Assembly (NCBI GenBank): GCA_025774935.1
Contig: JALGZK010000001.1
Coordinates: 212,266-276,265 of the forward strand
Direction: 5' to 3'
Length of the DNA stretch: 64,000 bases
DNA from: a bacterium
GTDB lineage: Bacteria; Joyebacterota; Joyebacteria; Joyebacterales; Joyebacteraceae
Positions 41,840-49,289 of the stretch are shown in pieces. Below the pieces are notes generated by a model that did no database searches, was not told where the DNA came from, and saw only the letters and a program-made list of their open reading frames with translations. How positions within the stretch are numbered: the first letter of the stretch is position 1; the number at the start of each line of letters is the position of its first letter. Position numbers and translations under genes: made by a program.

Positions 41840-42946
41840 ATGCCGAGCGTGGTGAAGTTCGACTGCAGGTTCTACCTTGGCGACAGGCCGTGCCGGTTCC
41901 GGCGGGCCTGCGAGGGATGCGAGGACTACTCGCCGATGGGCACGCGCATCCTCGTGGTCAAGCTCGCGGCCGCCGGAGACGTGCTCCGGACGACGGCGGT
42001 CCTCCCTCCGCTCAAGCGGAAGTACCCGGACTCGCACATCACGTGGGTCACCGACGAGTCCGCCGTTCCGCTCCTCGAGCACAACCCGTACGTCGACGTT
42101 CTGATTCCGTACGGAGTCGACGCGTCGCTCGTGCTGCCGGTGCAGACGTTCGACGTCGCGATCGGCCTGGACAAGGAACCCCGGGCCTGCGCGCTCGTGT
42201 CGACCGTCGTCGCCACGGAGAAACTCGGGTTCGGGCTCTCGACGTGGGGAACGACGGAGCCTCTGAACGAGGGCGCGTGGTACGACCTCGAACTCGGCCT
42301 CTCGGACGAGAAGAAGTTCCACGTGAACGACAGGACCTATGCGGAGATCGCGTGCGGCGTCGCCGAGGTCGACTACGAGGGCGACCCGTACATGCTGGTC
42401 CTGCCGCCGGCCTCGATCGAGCACGCGAACGCCTTCGCCGAGAAGCTGAACCCGGCCGGGCCGCTCGTAGGTCTGAACGCGGGAGCGGGTCGTGTCTTCG
42501 CGAACAAGGCCTGGACCACTCCCGGGTACGGGGAGCTCGCGGGGAAGATCGCCGGCGACCTCGGAGGAACGCCGCTCGTCCTCTCGGGACGCGACGACCG
42601 GGGGAGGGCCGAGGAGATCCTCAGGCTCGCGGGTGGGCCGGCCGTCGACGCGGGGCTGCACGAGCTCCTCGACTTCGCGGCGATCGTCGGCACCCTCGAC
42701 GCGCTCGTGACGGGCGACACGCTCGCGATGCACATCGCCGTTGCGCTCGGAGTTCCCGTCGTCGCGATCTTCGGACCGACCGTCCCGCAGGAGATCGAGC
42801 TCTACGGAGGAGGCCGCAAGGTCGTCACCTCGATCGACTGCGCGCCCTGCTACCGACGGGAGTGCGACATCACGCCGACGTGCATGGACGAGATCACCAC
42901 GGCCGACGTCTTCGCGGCCCTCGAACAGGTGCTGGAGGAATCTTGA
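41840..42946 (+). CDS. Glycosyltransferase family 9, heptosyltransferase-like, with N-terminal Cys motif
   Basis: 368 residues. The GT9 part starts at RILVVKLAAAGDVLRTTAVLPPL (about 34-56), with PLVGLNAGAGRVFANKAWT, GDTLAMHIAVALGVPVVAIFGPT and the family's C-terminal SIDCAPCYRRECDITPTCM. Before it, residues 9-27 carry C9, C18, C24 and C27 (spacing C-x8-C-x5-C-x2-C), which could bind Zn or a cluster. Heptose transfer fits the GmhA-like gene at 3379, but other GT9 donors are known. It lies between two AP-superfamily genes; its stop overlaps the next TTG start. Confidence 0.82.
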   Translation: MPSVVKFDCRFYLGDRPCRFRRACEGCEDYSPMGTRILVVKLAAAGDVLRTTAVLPPLKRKYPDSHITWVTDESAVPLLEHNPYVDVLIPYGVDASLVLPVQTFDVAIGLDKEPRACALVSTVVATEKLGFGLSTWGTTEPLNEGAWYDLELGLSDEKKFHVNDRTYAEIACGVAEVDYEGDPYMLVLPPASIEHANAFAEKLNPAGPLVGLNAGAGRVFANKAWTTPGYGELAGKIAGDLGGTPLVLSGRDDRGRAEEILRLAGGPAVDAGLHELLDFAAIVGTLDALVTGDTLAMHIAVALGVPVVAIFGPTVPQEIELYGGGRKVVTSIDCAPCYRRECDITPTCMDEITTADVFAALEQVLEES

Positions 42947-44742
42947 CGGGACGTTCACAGGTCGGACCGAACGGCGCCGGGCGCCCGCCAGGCGCCATCG
43001 CCGCGCTCCTCAGGACGGCGGTCGCGTTCGCGCTTCTCGTCGGCGCGTACCTCGGGGTCGCGGGCGTCGCGACGAGCAACTTCGCAATCTCGATGTCTCC
43101 CAGCCAGCTCTTCCCGGTCGCGGGCCTCGCGTTCCTCGTTTATCTGGGCGCCGGCGCGCTCGTCGCGGGCGCGAACGCCCTGGGGCGGAAGGCCCGCTCT
43201 GACACCGCGAGACTGGAACGCCGCCTCGTGCACGTGATGGCAGCCGTGACCCTGTGGGCCGTGCTCGCCGTCATGTTCCTGCCGCTCAAGGGAACCGAGG
43301 CGTCGGTCCAGGCCGGGAAGCTCACGACTCTGCAGCTGAACGCCCTGGCCGCCGCTGCGATCGTGGTCGCCGGCCTGGTGGGAGGGTGGATCGTAGCGGT
43401 CGTCGTCGGTCGGGTCGTCGCGCTCCTCCGGCGCAGGCTGACGCCGGGCGGCACCAGGGCGCTCGGGGCCGCCGGCGCCGCGGTGTGCGTGGTCCTCCTC
43501 GCGGTCGGTCCGGCCCTCACGGCCCGAGACCTCTCAAGGCTGCCGCTTCCGGAGGACCTGACTCCCGGGAAACTGCCGCGAGTGGTGCTCGTGGCCGTCG
43601 ACGGCTGCGAGTGGAGCGTGCTTGGACCCCTCATGGAGTCGGGAGAGCTCCCGACCTTCAAGCGCCTCGCAGACGGCGGCTCCTTCGGGCCTCTGCGCAC
43701 GATCGAGCCGATTCTCTCTCCGATCATCTGGACGAGCATGGCCACCGGGAAGCTGCCCGACAAACACGGCATCCACGGGTTCGTGAACGAACAGAACGTG
43801 CCGGTGAACTCCAGGATGCGCCTGGCGTCCCCGGTGTGGGACATCGTGTCCGGCCACGGCGAGGAGGTCTGTGTGGTAGGCTGGTACGTCACGTGGCCCG
43901 CCGACCGCGTGAACGGGGTCCTCGTCTCGGACAGGTTGCACTCGCTCCTCCGCGGACCCCTGCAGATGTACCAGTCGCTCACCGGCCGACCGACGAACGA
44001 ACGACTCGAGGCGTTCGGCGAGTTCGTGTTCGATCCGGGCTACAAGCGCTACCCTAAGGAAGAGGAGCGCTTCCAGCTGAACAGGATCGTCGACGAGCCG
44101 CTCAGGTGGGGCTACCTTCGCGACAGGATCTACGGGAAGGCGGCGACATCACTGGGCCCGTACTACGAGCCCGCGTTCACGGCGGTCTACTACCGCGGCG
44201 TGGACTTCGTGCAGCACTTCTTCTGGAAGTTCCACGACCCGAACCCGTTCGGGGAGGTTGAAGAGCAGCGCATCCGGGAGTACGGCGACGTAATCCGGAG
44301 CTACTACCGCTACCAGGACGCCCTGCTCGCGCAGCTCCTCGACTCGCTCGGCGAGGACCTGAACGTCGTGATCGTCTCCGACCACGGGTTCACGTCACGC
44401 CACGAGCACCCCGACCCCGGGAGGCCGCAGCTCACCGGCGAACACCGCATCGACGGAGTCATCATCGCCTCGGGGCCGGCGTTCCGCGAGGCCGGGTACT
44501 TCGAGGGGGCGACGGTGCTCGACATCGCCCCGACTGCCCTCGCCGTGATGGGGCTCCCGGTCCCCGAGGACATGGACGGCCGGGTGCTCGAGGAGACGAT
44601 CAGCGACGAACACCTCGAACAGCATCCGGTGACGACGATTCCCTCGTACGAACCCGCGATCGGTCGGGAGGGTGCTGAAGTCGGCTCCACGATGGACGAG
44701 TCGATCAGGGAACAGCTCAGGTCTCTCGGGTATATCGAGTAG
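42943..44742 (+). CDS. Integral-membrane alkaline-phosphatase-superfamily protein
   Basis: 599 residues. About five transmembrane helices in the first 205 residues anchor a periplasmic AP-superfamily domain (from about 218). Catalytic features: RVVLVAVDGCEWSVLGPLM, the nucleophile region ILSPIIWTSMATG, NVVIVSDHGFTSRHEH and LTGEHRIDGVIIASGP. It ends QLRSLGYIE, matching the lipoprotein at 40386. TTG at 42943 has GGAGG upstream and overlaps the GT9 stop. The arrangement recalls membrane phosphoethanolamine or phosphoglycerol transferases, but the catalytic loop differs and the donor is unknown. Confidence 0.78.
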   Translation: MTGRSQVGPNGAGRPPGAIAALLRTAVAFALLVGAYLGVAGVATSNFAISMSPSQLFPVAGLAFLVYLGAGALVAGANALGRKARSDTARLERRLVHVMAAVTLWAVLAVMFLPLKGTEASVQAGKLTTLQLNALAAAAIVVAGLVGGWIVAVVVGRVVALLRRRLTPGGTRALGAAGAAVCVVLLAVGPALTARDLSRLPLPEDLTPGKLPRVVLVAVDGCEWSVLGPLMESGELPTFKRLADGGSFGPLRTIEPILSPIIWTSMATGKLPDKHGIHGFVNEQNVPVNSRMRLASPVWDIVSGHGEEVCVVGWYVTWPADRVNGVLVSDRLHSLLRGPLQMYQSLTGRPTNERLEAFGEFVFDPGYKRYPKEEERFQLNRIVDEPLRWGYLRDRIYGKAATSLGPYYEPAFTAVYYRGVDFVQHFFWKFHDPNPFGEVEEQRIREYGDVIRSYYRYQDALLAQLLDSLGEDLNVVIVSDHGFTSRHEHPDPGRPQLTGEHRIDGVIIASGPAFREAGYFEGATVLDIAPTALAVMGLPVPEDMDGRVLEETISDEHLEQHPVTTIPSYEPAIGREGAEVGSTMDESIREQLRSLGYIE

Positions 44743-44841
44743 GCAGTGAGCGCGCTCCGCGATGGGCGCGGACAGCGCGGATCGCACAGAGGGTGCGCGT
44801 CGGCTGCGACTCGTGTCGACGCGGGACGCGATGGAGGCCCG

Positions 44842-46110
44842 GTGGCGCCAGGCGACAGGTTCAGGCTCGGAGAGCTCTTTCAGTCGACTCATGCGCACGT
44901 TCGAATAGGCCGCGTGCTGTCGATCGTGGTTCTCGGCGCCGCGTTCCAGCTCCTCGCGCAGACTGCCCTCGCGCGTTCCCTCCCCAAGTCCGAGGTCGGG
45001 GTGATCGCCCTCATCCTCGGCGCGCTGCCGCTTCTCTCCACCCTGTCTCTCTTCGGCCAGGACGCGGCGACCGTCCGGTTCCTGAGCCGTCCGGGGGGAC
45101 TCGCGTTCGACGCCAGGTCGCACGTGAAGAGGGTGCTCCTGATCGTCCTCCCGCTAGGCGCGGTCGCGGGGGCCGCGGGGGCGGCCTACTACGGACTGGC
45201 GGGAGCGGCGGCCGCCGCGATCGTCGTGCTCGTGGTCTCCCAGAACGCTCTCCTCGTGGCGACGTCGGTACCTCGCGCGCGGCACGAATACGAGCGCGCG
45301 ATGACCGGCAGGTGGCTTCCGCTCGTCACGATCGGGATCGTGTACGCCGTGCTCTTCGCCTCGGGGTCACTGACGTACGGAGCGGCGCTCGCGACCATGA
45401 TCCTGTCGTTCGGGGGAGCGGCCGTCCTCTACACACTGTGGCAGCTCCGAGCGGACGAACCGGGGAGCGAGCGCGTCCCGGCGGGCGTGATGCGCGAGGG
45501 GCTCTTTCTGTTCGGGATCACCGTTTCGTTCTCGGTAATGGTCTCCGTCGACAAGATGGTCATCGGCAAGATGCTCCCGTACGCGGACCTCGCCGTCTAC
45601 GCGGTCGTGTTCTCGATCATGAAGGCATTCGACTTCGTCTTCTACTCGCTGGCCTACGTTCTCATGCCGCGAGTCAACATATGGGAGAGGGTGAACCTCA
45701 GACGCCTGAACACCGGGATCGCCGGCGTGGCCGTCGTCCTCACGGCGGGCTATCTGCTCTTCGGCGACGACGTGGTTCGCTTCCTCTTCGGCGGACGGTA
45801 CGACGCGGGCATCGTGTTGATCGGTCCGTTCGTGCTCGCGGGGATCCTCAAGCTCTTCTACTCGGTCCCATCGAGCGTCATCGGCGGCCGGCTGCCGCGT
45901 AAGGCTCTCAAGGGCTTCCTGTGGTTCAGCCTGGGAGCCATCGTGCTGAACGTCGCACTCGACATCGTCTTCATCAGCCTCTGGGGACTCGTCGGCGCGG
46001 CGATCGCCACCGCGATCGCCTGGGCCTTCCGGCTCATCGGGGGATACGTCATCATCGCGATCAACCGGGAACACCTCGGCGCGCCGAACGCGGACGTCGA
46101 CGCTCCGTGA
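44842..46110 (+). CDS. MOP-superfamily polysaccharide flippase (Wzx-like)
   Basis: 422-residue membrane protein with about 12 helices, of the oligosaccharide/lipid flippase (MATE-like) group. It has VLSIVVLGAAFQLLAQTALARSLPKSEVGVIALILGALP, the start of the conserved first helix pair, and FLFGITVSFSVMVSVDKMVIGKMLPY in the middle. GTG at 44842 is chosen for its GGAGG at 44834-44838; GTG at 44746 is the alternative, adding 32 low-complexity residues. It is the only obvious lipid-linked-glycan exporter in the island; no ABC transporter or Wzy polymerase was seen. Confidence 0.82.
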   Translation: MAPGDRFRLGELFQSTHAHVRIGRVLSIVVLGAAFQLLAQTALARSLPKSEVGVIALILGALPLLSTLSLFGQDAATVRFLSRPGGLAFDARSHVKRVLLIVLPLGAVAGAAGAAYYGLAGAAAAAIVVLVVSQNALLVATSVPRARHEYERAMTGRWLPLVTIGIVYAVLFASGSLTYGAALATMILSFGGAAVLYTLWQLRADEPGSERVPAGVMREGLFLFGITVSFSVMVSVDKMVIGKMLPYADLAVYAVVFSIMKAFDFVFYSLAYVLMPRVNIWERVNLRRLNTGIAGVAVVLTAGYLLFGDDVVRFLFGGRYDAGIVLIGPFVLAGILKLFYSVPSSVIGGRLPRKALKGFLWFSLGAIVLNVALDIVFISLWGLVGAAIATAIAWAFRLIGGYVIIAINREHLGAPNADVDAP

Positions 46111-46185
46111 CGCGGAGGTGCTCGACAGCGATCCGCCCGACCGGCGCCCGAGGATGGCGGCCTCCCGGAACTCCAGGAGACATCC

Positions 46186-48579
46186 ATGACGAAGAAACGG
46201 AGACAGAAGGCCGCGGCGGCGGCCACACCAAAGAAGGAGCACACGTCCGAGCGTCCGATCTTCGGACGCCGGTCGACCTGGGTGGCTCTCGGGATCATCG
46301 CGGTCGTGTGTCTCGTCGTCTTCGCCCGAGTCGTGTTCGGAGGGGAGATCCTCACCGGAGGGGACGTCCTCGCCGGCGCCGCTATCTTCGAGCACTACGC
46401 GAACGAGGAGATCGCAGCCGGCAACCTCCCGCTCTGGAACCCGTACATGTTCGCCGGTATGCCGTTCTTCGAGAGCATGACGTGGAGCGCGTTCGTCTAC
46501 CCGACGTTCTGGCTGAAGTACGGGATCGAGAGCCTGACGGGCTCCACGATGCCGAGGCTCTTCTTCCTCGTGATGCACTACCTCCTCGCGGGCCTCGGGA
46601 TGTTCTTCTTCCTCCGATCGCGCGGCGTCGGCCATGGCGGCTCGACCGCGGGCGGACTCGCGTTCATGCTGACGCCCCACCTGGTCGGGCTTGCGACGAT
46701 CGGTCACGGCGGGAAGGTCCTGACGGCGGCGTACATACCCCTCATCCTGATGGCGGCGTTCCACGTCCTCGAGGGAAAGGGACGGCGCTGGGTCGCCGTC
46801 CTCGGGATGCTGGGAGGTCTCCAGTTCCTCGCGCGACACGTCCAGGTGAGCTACTACACGTGGCTCGTGGTGCTCGTCCTGTTCGTCTACATACTCGTGG
46901 CCGACCGGAGAGCGGGGAAGGAGTGGCCCGTCCTCGGAAGAAGGACCGGGGAACTCGTGACGGCCGGGGTGCTCGCCGCGGCTCTCGCGGCCGTGATTCT
47001 CGTTCCGCTCCTCCAGTACTCCGGCTTCTCGACGCGCGTCGCTGAGGGCGGCGGGATGGGCTACGACCAGGCCGTGCAGTGGTCGTTCCACCCGAAGGAG
47101 ATCCTCACGTTTCTGAACCCGTCCCTCTTCGGGCTCGCGAACGAGACCTACTGGGGCACGATGCCGTTCCAGCAGGTCTCGCACTACATGGGATACGTAG
47201 CGCTCTGCCTCGCGGCGATCGCCGTCGTGCGGAAGCGCGACCGCGACGTCCGGTTCCTCGTCGTCCTGTTCGCGGTCGGTCTCTTCCTGTCGTTCGGCCG
47301 CCACATCGGTCCGGTCTACCGCCTGCTCTACGCCGTCCTGCCGGGATTCAGCAGGTTCCGTGTGCCCGCGCTCTTCCTGCTCGTGTCGCAGTTCGCGGTC
47401 GCGGCGCTCGCGGGCCACGGAGCGAGCGCGCTCCTCGGCGAGCTCGACACGGGGAGTAGGTCCTGGGTCCGGATCGCGGGGGCGGTCGCAGGCGTCGGGC
47501 TCGCCGCCGGGCTCATCATGCTCGCCGCCAACTCCGAGATCGCCAGGACGGCCGCGACGGAGCTCATGAAGAAGCACCCCGGGGTTCCCGCATCCGCGCT
47601 GCGCGAACTCGGAAGGGCTGCCGCCCGCATGGTGGTTAGGGACTCCGTCGTCCTCATGGTGGCCGCGGTCGCCACCGGCGCGCTCGTCTTCCTCGCCGGG
47701 ACCAGGCGCCTCAAGGGGTGGGTCGTCGCCGCCATCCTCCTCGCGCTCCTCGTGGCCGACGTCGCCCTCGTGAACGCGAGGTTCGTGAAACCGGAGAGGA
47801 TGCTGCCGCTCGAGCGCTACTACCCGAGGACCGAGGCCGTCAGATACCTCCAGCAGCAGGACGGTCCGTTCAGGATCGCGCCAGCCGGGCGCGAGTTCTC
47901 CTCGAACGCGTGGATGTACCACGGGATCGAGTCTATCGGGGGGTACCACCCCGCGAAGCTCACGCTCGTCGACAGGCTGATCAACCAGGTCGGAATCGGG
48001 AATCTGAAGCTCCTCGCCATGCTCAACGTCAGGTACGTAGTGGGCCCCGAGAGCCTCGGGCACCCGGCCTTCCGGACCGTGGCGCCGGGCGTCCACGAGT
48101 TCATGGACACGCTCCCCCGCGTCTTCCTGGTGGGGGAGGCGAGAACCGCCGGGAGCGAAGGACTGATGCTCACCGAGTACGGGATCGACAGCTTCGACCC
48201 GACGGCCTACGCGTCCGTGCTCGGGAACCTGCCGGGTCCCGTCGAGAGCGTCGAGGGCAGCACTGCGCGGGTGATCTCGCACGATCCCCACGAGATCGAG
48301 GTCGCCGCCAGCGTCGGGCGACCTTGTCTTCTCGTATTCTCAGAGGTATACTATCCGCCCGGCTGGAAGGCGTACGTCGACGGTGAGGAAGTGGAGATCT
48401 TCCAGACCAACTACGCCTTCCGATCCGTGTATCTGGAGCCGGGCGAGCACACGGTCGTGATGCGGCACGGGCTGTCATCCCTCGGAACCGGGCTGACGGT
48501 GTCGCTCATCGCGCTCGCGGCGATCGCGGCGCTCGCTCTCGTGCCGGCCGGGCAGCCCTTCCGGAGGAAGAAGCAGTGA
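46186..48579 (+). CDS. YfhO-family multispan membrane protein (GT-C-like)
   Basis: 797 residues. About 12-13 helices with YfhO family marks: GGDVLAGAAIFEHYANEEIAAGNLPLWNPYMFAGMPFFES, then HYLLAGLGMFFFLRSRGVG, and the C-terminal soluble region with FSEVYYPPGWKAYVDGEEVE and GLSSLGTGLTVSLIALA. YfhO proteins are likely GT-C glycosyltransferases using polyprenyl-phosphate sugars, for example in lipoteichoic acid glycosylation; the acceptor here is unknown. The start has CAGGAGA upstream. GTG of the next gene overlaps its stop. A possible internal promoter lies near its end (48324). Confidence 0.82.
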   Translation: MTKKRRQKAAAAATPKKEHTSERPIFGRRSTWVALGIIAVVCLVVFARVVFGGEILTGGDVLAGAAIFEHYANEEIAAGNLPLWNPYMFAGMPFFESMTWSAFVYPTFWLKYGIESLTGSTMPRLFFLVMHYLLAGLGMFFFLRSRGVGHGGSTAGGLAFMLTPHLVGLATIGHGGKVLTAAYIPLILMAAFHVLEGKGRRWVAVLGMLGGLQFLARHVQVSYYTWLVVLVLFVYILVADRRAGKEWPVLGRRTGELVTAGVLAAALAAVILVPLLQYSGFSTRVAEGGGMGYDQAVQWSFHPKEILTFLNPSLFGLANETYWGTMPFQQVSHYMGYVALCLAAIAVVRKRDRDVRFLVVLFAVGLFLSFGRHIGPVYRLLYAVLPGFSRFRVPALFLLVSQFAVAALAGHGASALLGELDTGSRSWVRIAGAVAGVGLAAGLIMLAANSEIARTAATELMKKHPGVPASALRELGRAAARMVVRDSVVLMVAAVATGALVFLAGTRRLKGWVVAAILLALLVADVALVNARFVKPERMLPLERYYPRTEAVRYLQQQDGPFRIAPAGREFSSNAWMYHGIESIGGYHPAKLTLVDRLINQVGIGNLKLLAMLNVRYVVGPESLGHPAFRTVAPGVHEFMDTLPRVFLVGEARTAGSEGLMLTEYGIDSFDPTAYASVLGNLPGPVESVEGSTARVISHDPHEIEVAASVGRPCLLVFSEVYYPPGWKAYVDGEEVEIFQTNYAFRSVYLEPGEHTVVMRHGLSSLGTGLTVSLIALAAIAALALVPAGQPFRRKKQ
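48324..48352 (+). promoter_or_regulatory. Possible internal promoter in the YfhO gene
   Basis: TTGTCT (48324-48329), a 17-base spacer and TATACT (48347-48352), within coding sequence and about 220 bases before the next gene start. A good -10 box, one of the few AT-rich spots in the island, but the -35 has two mismatches and the codons encode a plausible protein sequence, so it may be chance. Confidence 0.3.
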
Positions 48580-49289
48580 GAGTCATGGTCGTCGTCCCCA
48601 CCTACAACGAACGCGAGAACCTCGAGGAACTCGCCCCGAGGATCCTGTCACAGCTCCCCGACGTGGAGCTCCTCGTGGTCGACGACGGGTCTCCCGACGG
48701 GACGGGTGAGTACGCCGACGGGCTCGCGGCGCAGGATCCGCGCGTGCACGTGCTCCACCGCCCCGGGAAGATGGGGCTCGGTTCGGCATACGTTCAGGGC
48801 TTCAAACACGCGCTCGGGACGTCCGCCGAGCTCATCGTCCAGATGGACGCCGACTTCTCCCACGACCCGGACGTCATCCCGGAGCTCGTCGCGGGTACCG
48901 AGGATCGCGACGTCATCATCGGGTCGCGCTACATCACGGGCGCGAACGTGGTGAACTGGCCGCTCCGCAGGCTGTTCCTGAGCTACTTCGCGAACGTCTA
49001 CACGCACATCATCACGGGACTCCCGCTCCGCGATTCCACCGGCGGATTCAAGTGCTTCCGAAGGGCCGTGCTGGAGACGATCGACCTCGACGCCATCAGG
49101 TCGGACGGATACTCGTTTCAGATCGAGGTCAACTTCCGATCCTGGAGGAAGGGGTTCTCGATGCGGGAAATCCCGATCATATTCGTGGACCGTCACTCCG
49201 GTACTTCGAAGATGTCCAGGCGGATCGTATGGGAAGCGACGTGGATGGTCTGGCGCCTGAGGCTCGACAGGATTCTCGGGAGGCTCTAG
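48576..49289 (+). CDS. Polyprenol monophosphomannose synthase-like GT2
   Basis: 237-residue soluble GT2 of the Dpm1/Ppm1 type, without transmembrane helices. RVMVVVPTYNERENLEELAPRIL, VVDDGSPDGTGEYADG, RPGKMGLGSAYVQGFKHAL, the DxD motif MDADFSHDPDVIP and STGGFKCFRRAVLE are characteristic. It makes polyprenyl-phosphate-mannose (or another hexose) for GT-C membrane enzymes. GTG start overlaps the YfhO stop; the next gene probably begins 61 bases before this stop. Confidence 0.88.
   Translation: MRVMVVVPTYNERENLEELAPRILSQLPDVELLVVDDGSPDGTGEYADGLAAQDPRVHVLHRPGKMGLGSAYVQGFKHALGTSAELIVQMDADFSHDPDVIPELVAGTEDRDVIIGSRYITGANVVNWPLRRLFLSYFANVYTHIITGLPLRDSTGGFKCFRRAVLETIDLDAIRSDGYSFQIEVNFRSWRKGFSMREIPIIFVDRHSGTSKMSRRIVWEATWMVWRLRLDRILGRL

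Noticed and set aside
44746-44841. Longer start for the flippase at GTG 44746
   Set aside because: It has no Shine-Dalgarno sequence and adds low-complexity residues, whereas GTG 44842 follows GGAGG; kept as an alternative only.
45367-48291. 974-residue open frame on the minus strand
   Set aside because: Shadow of the flippase and YfhO genes; it is made of charged low-complexity sequence with no recognisable domain.
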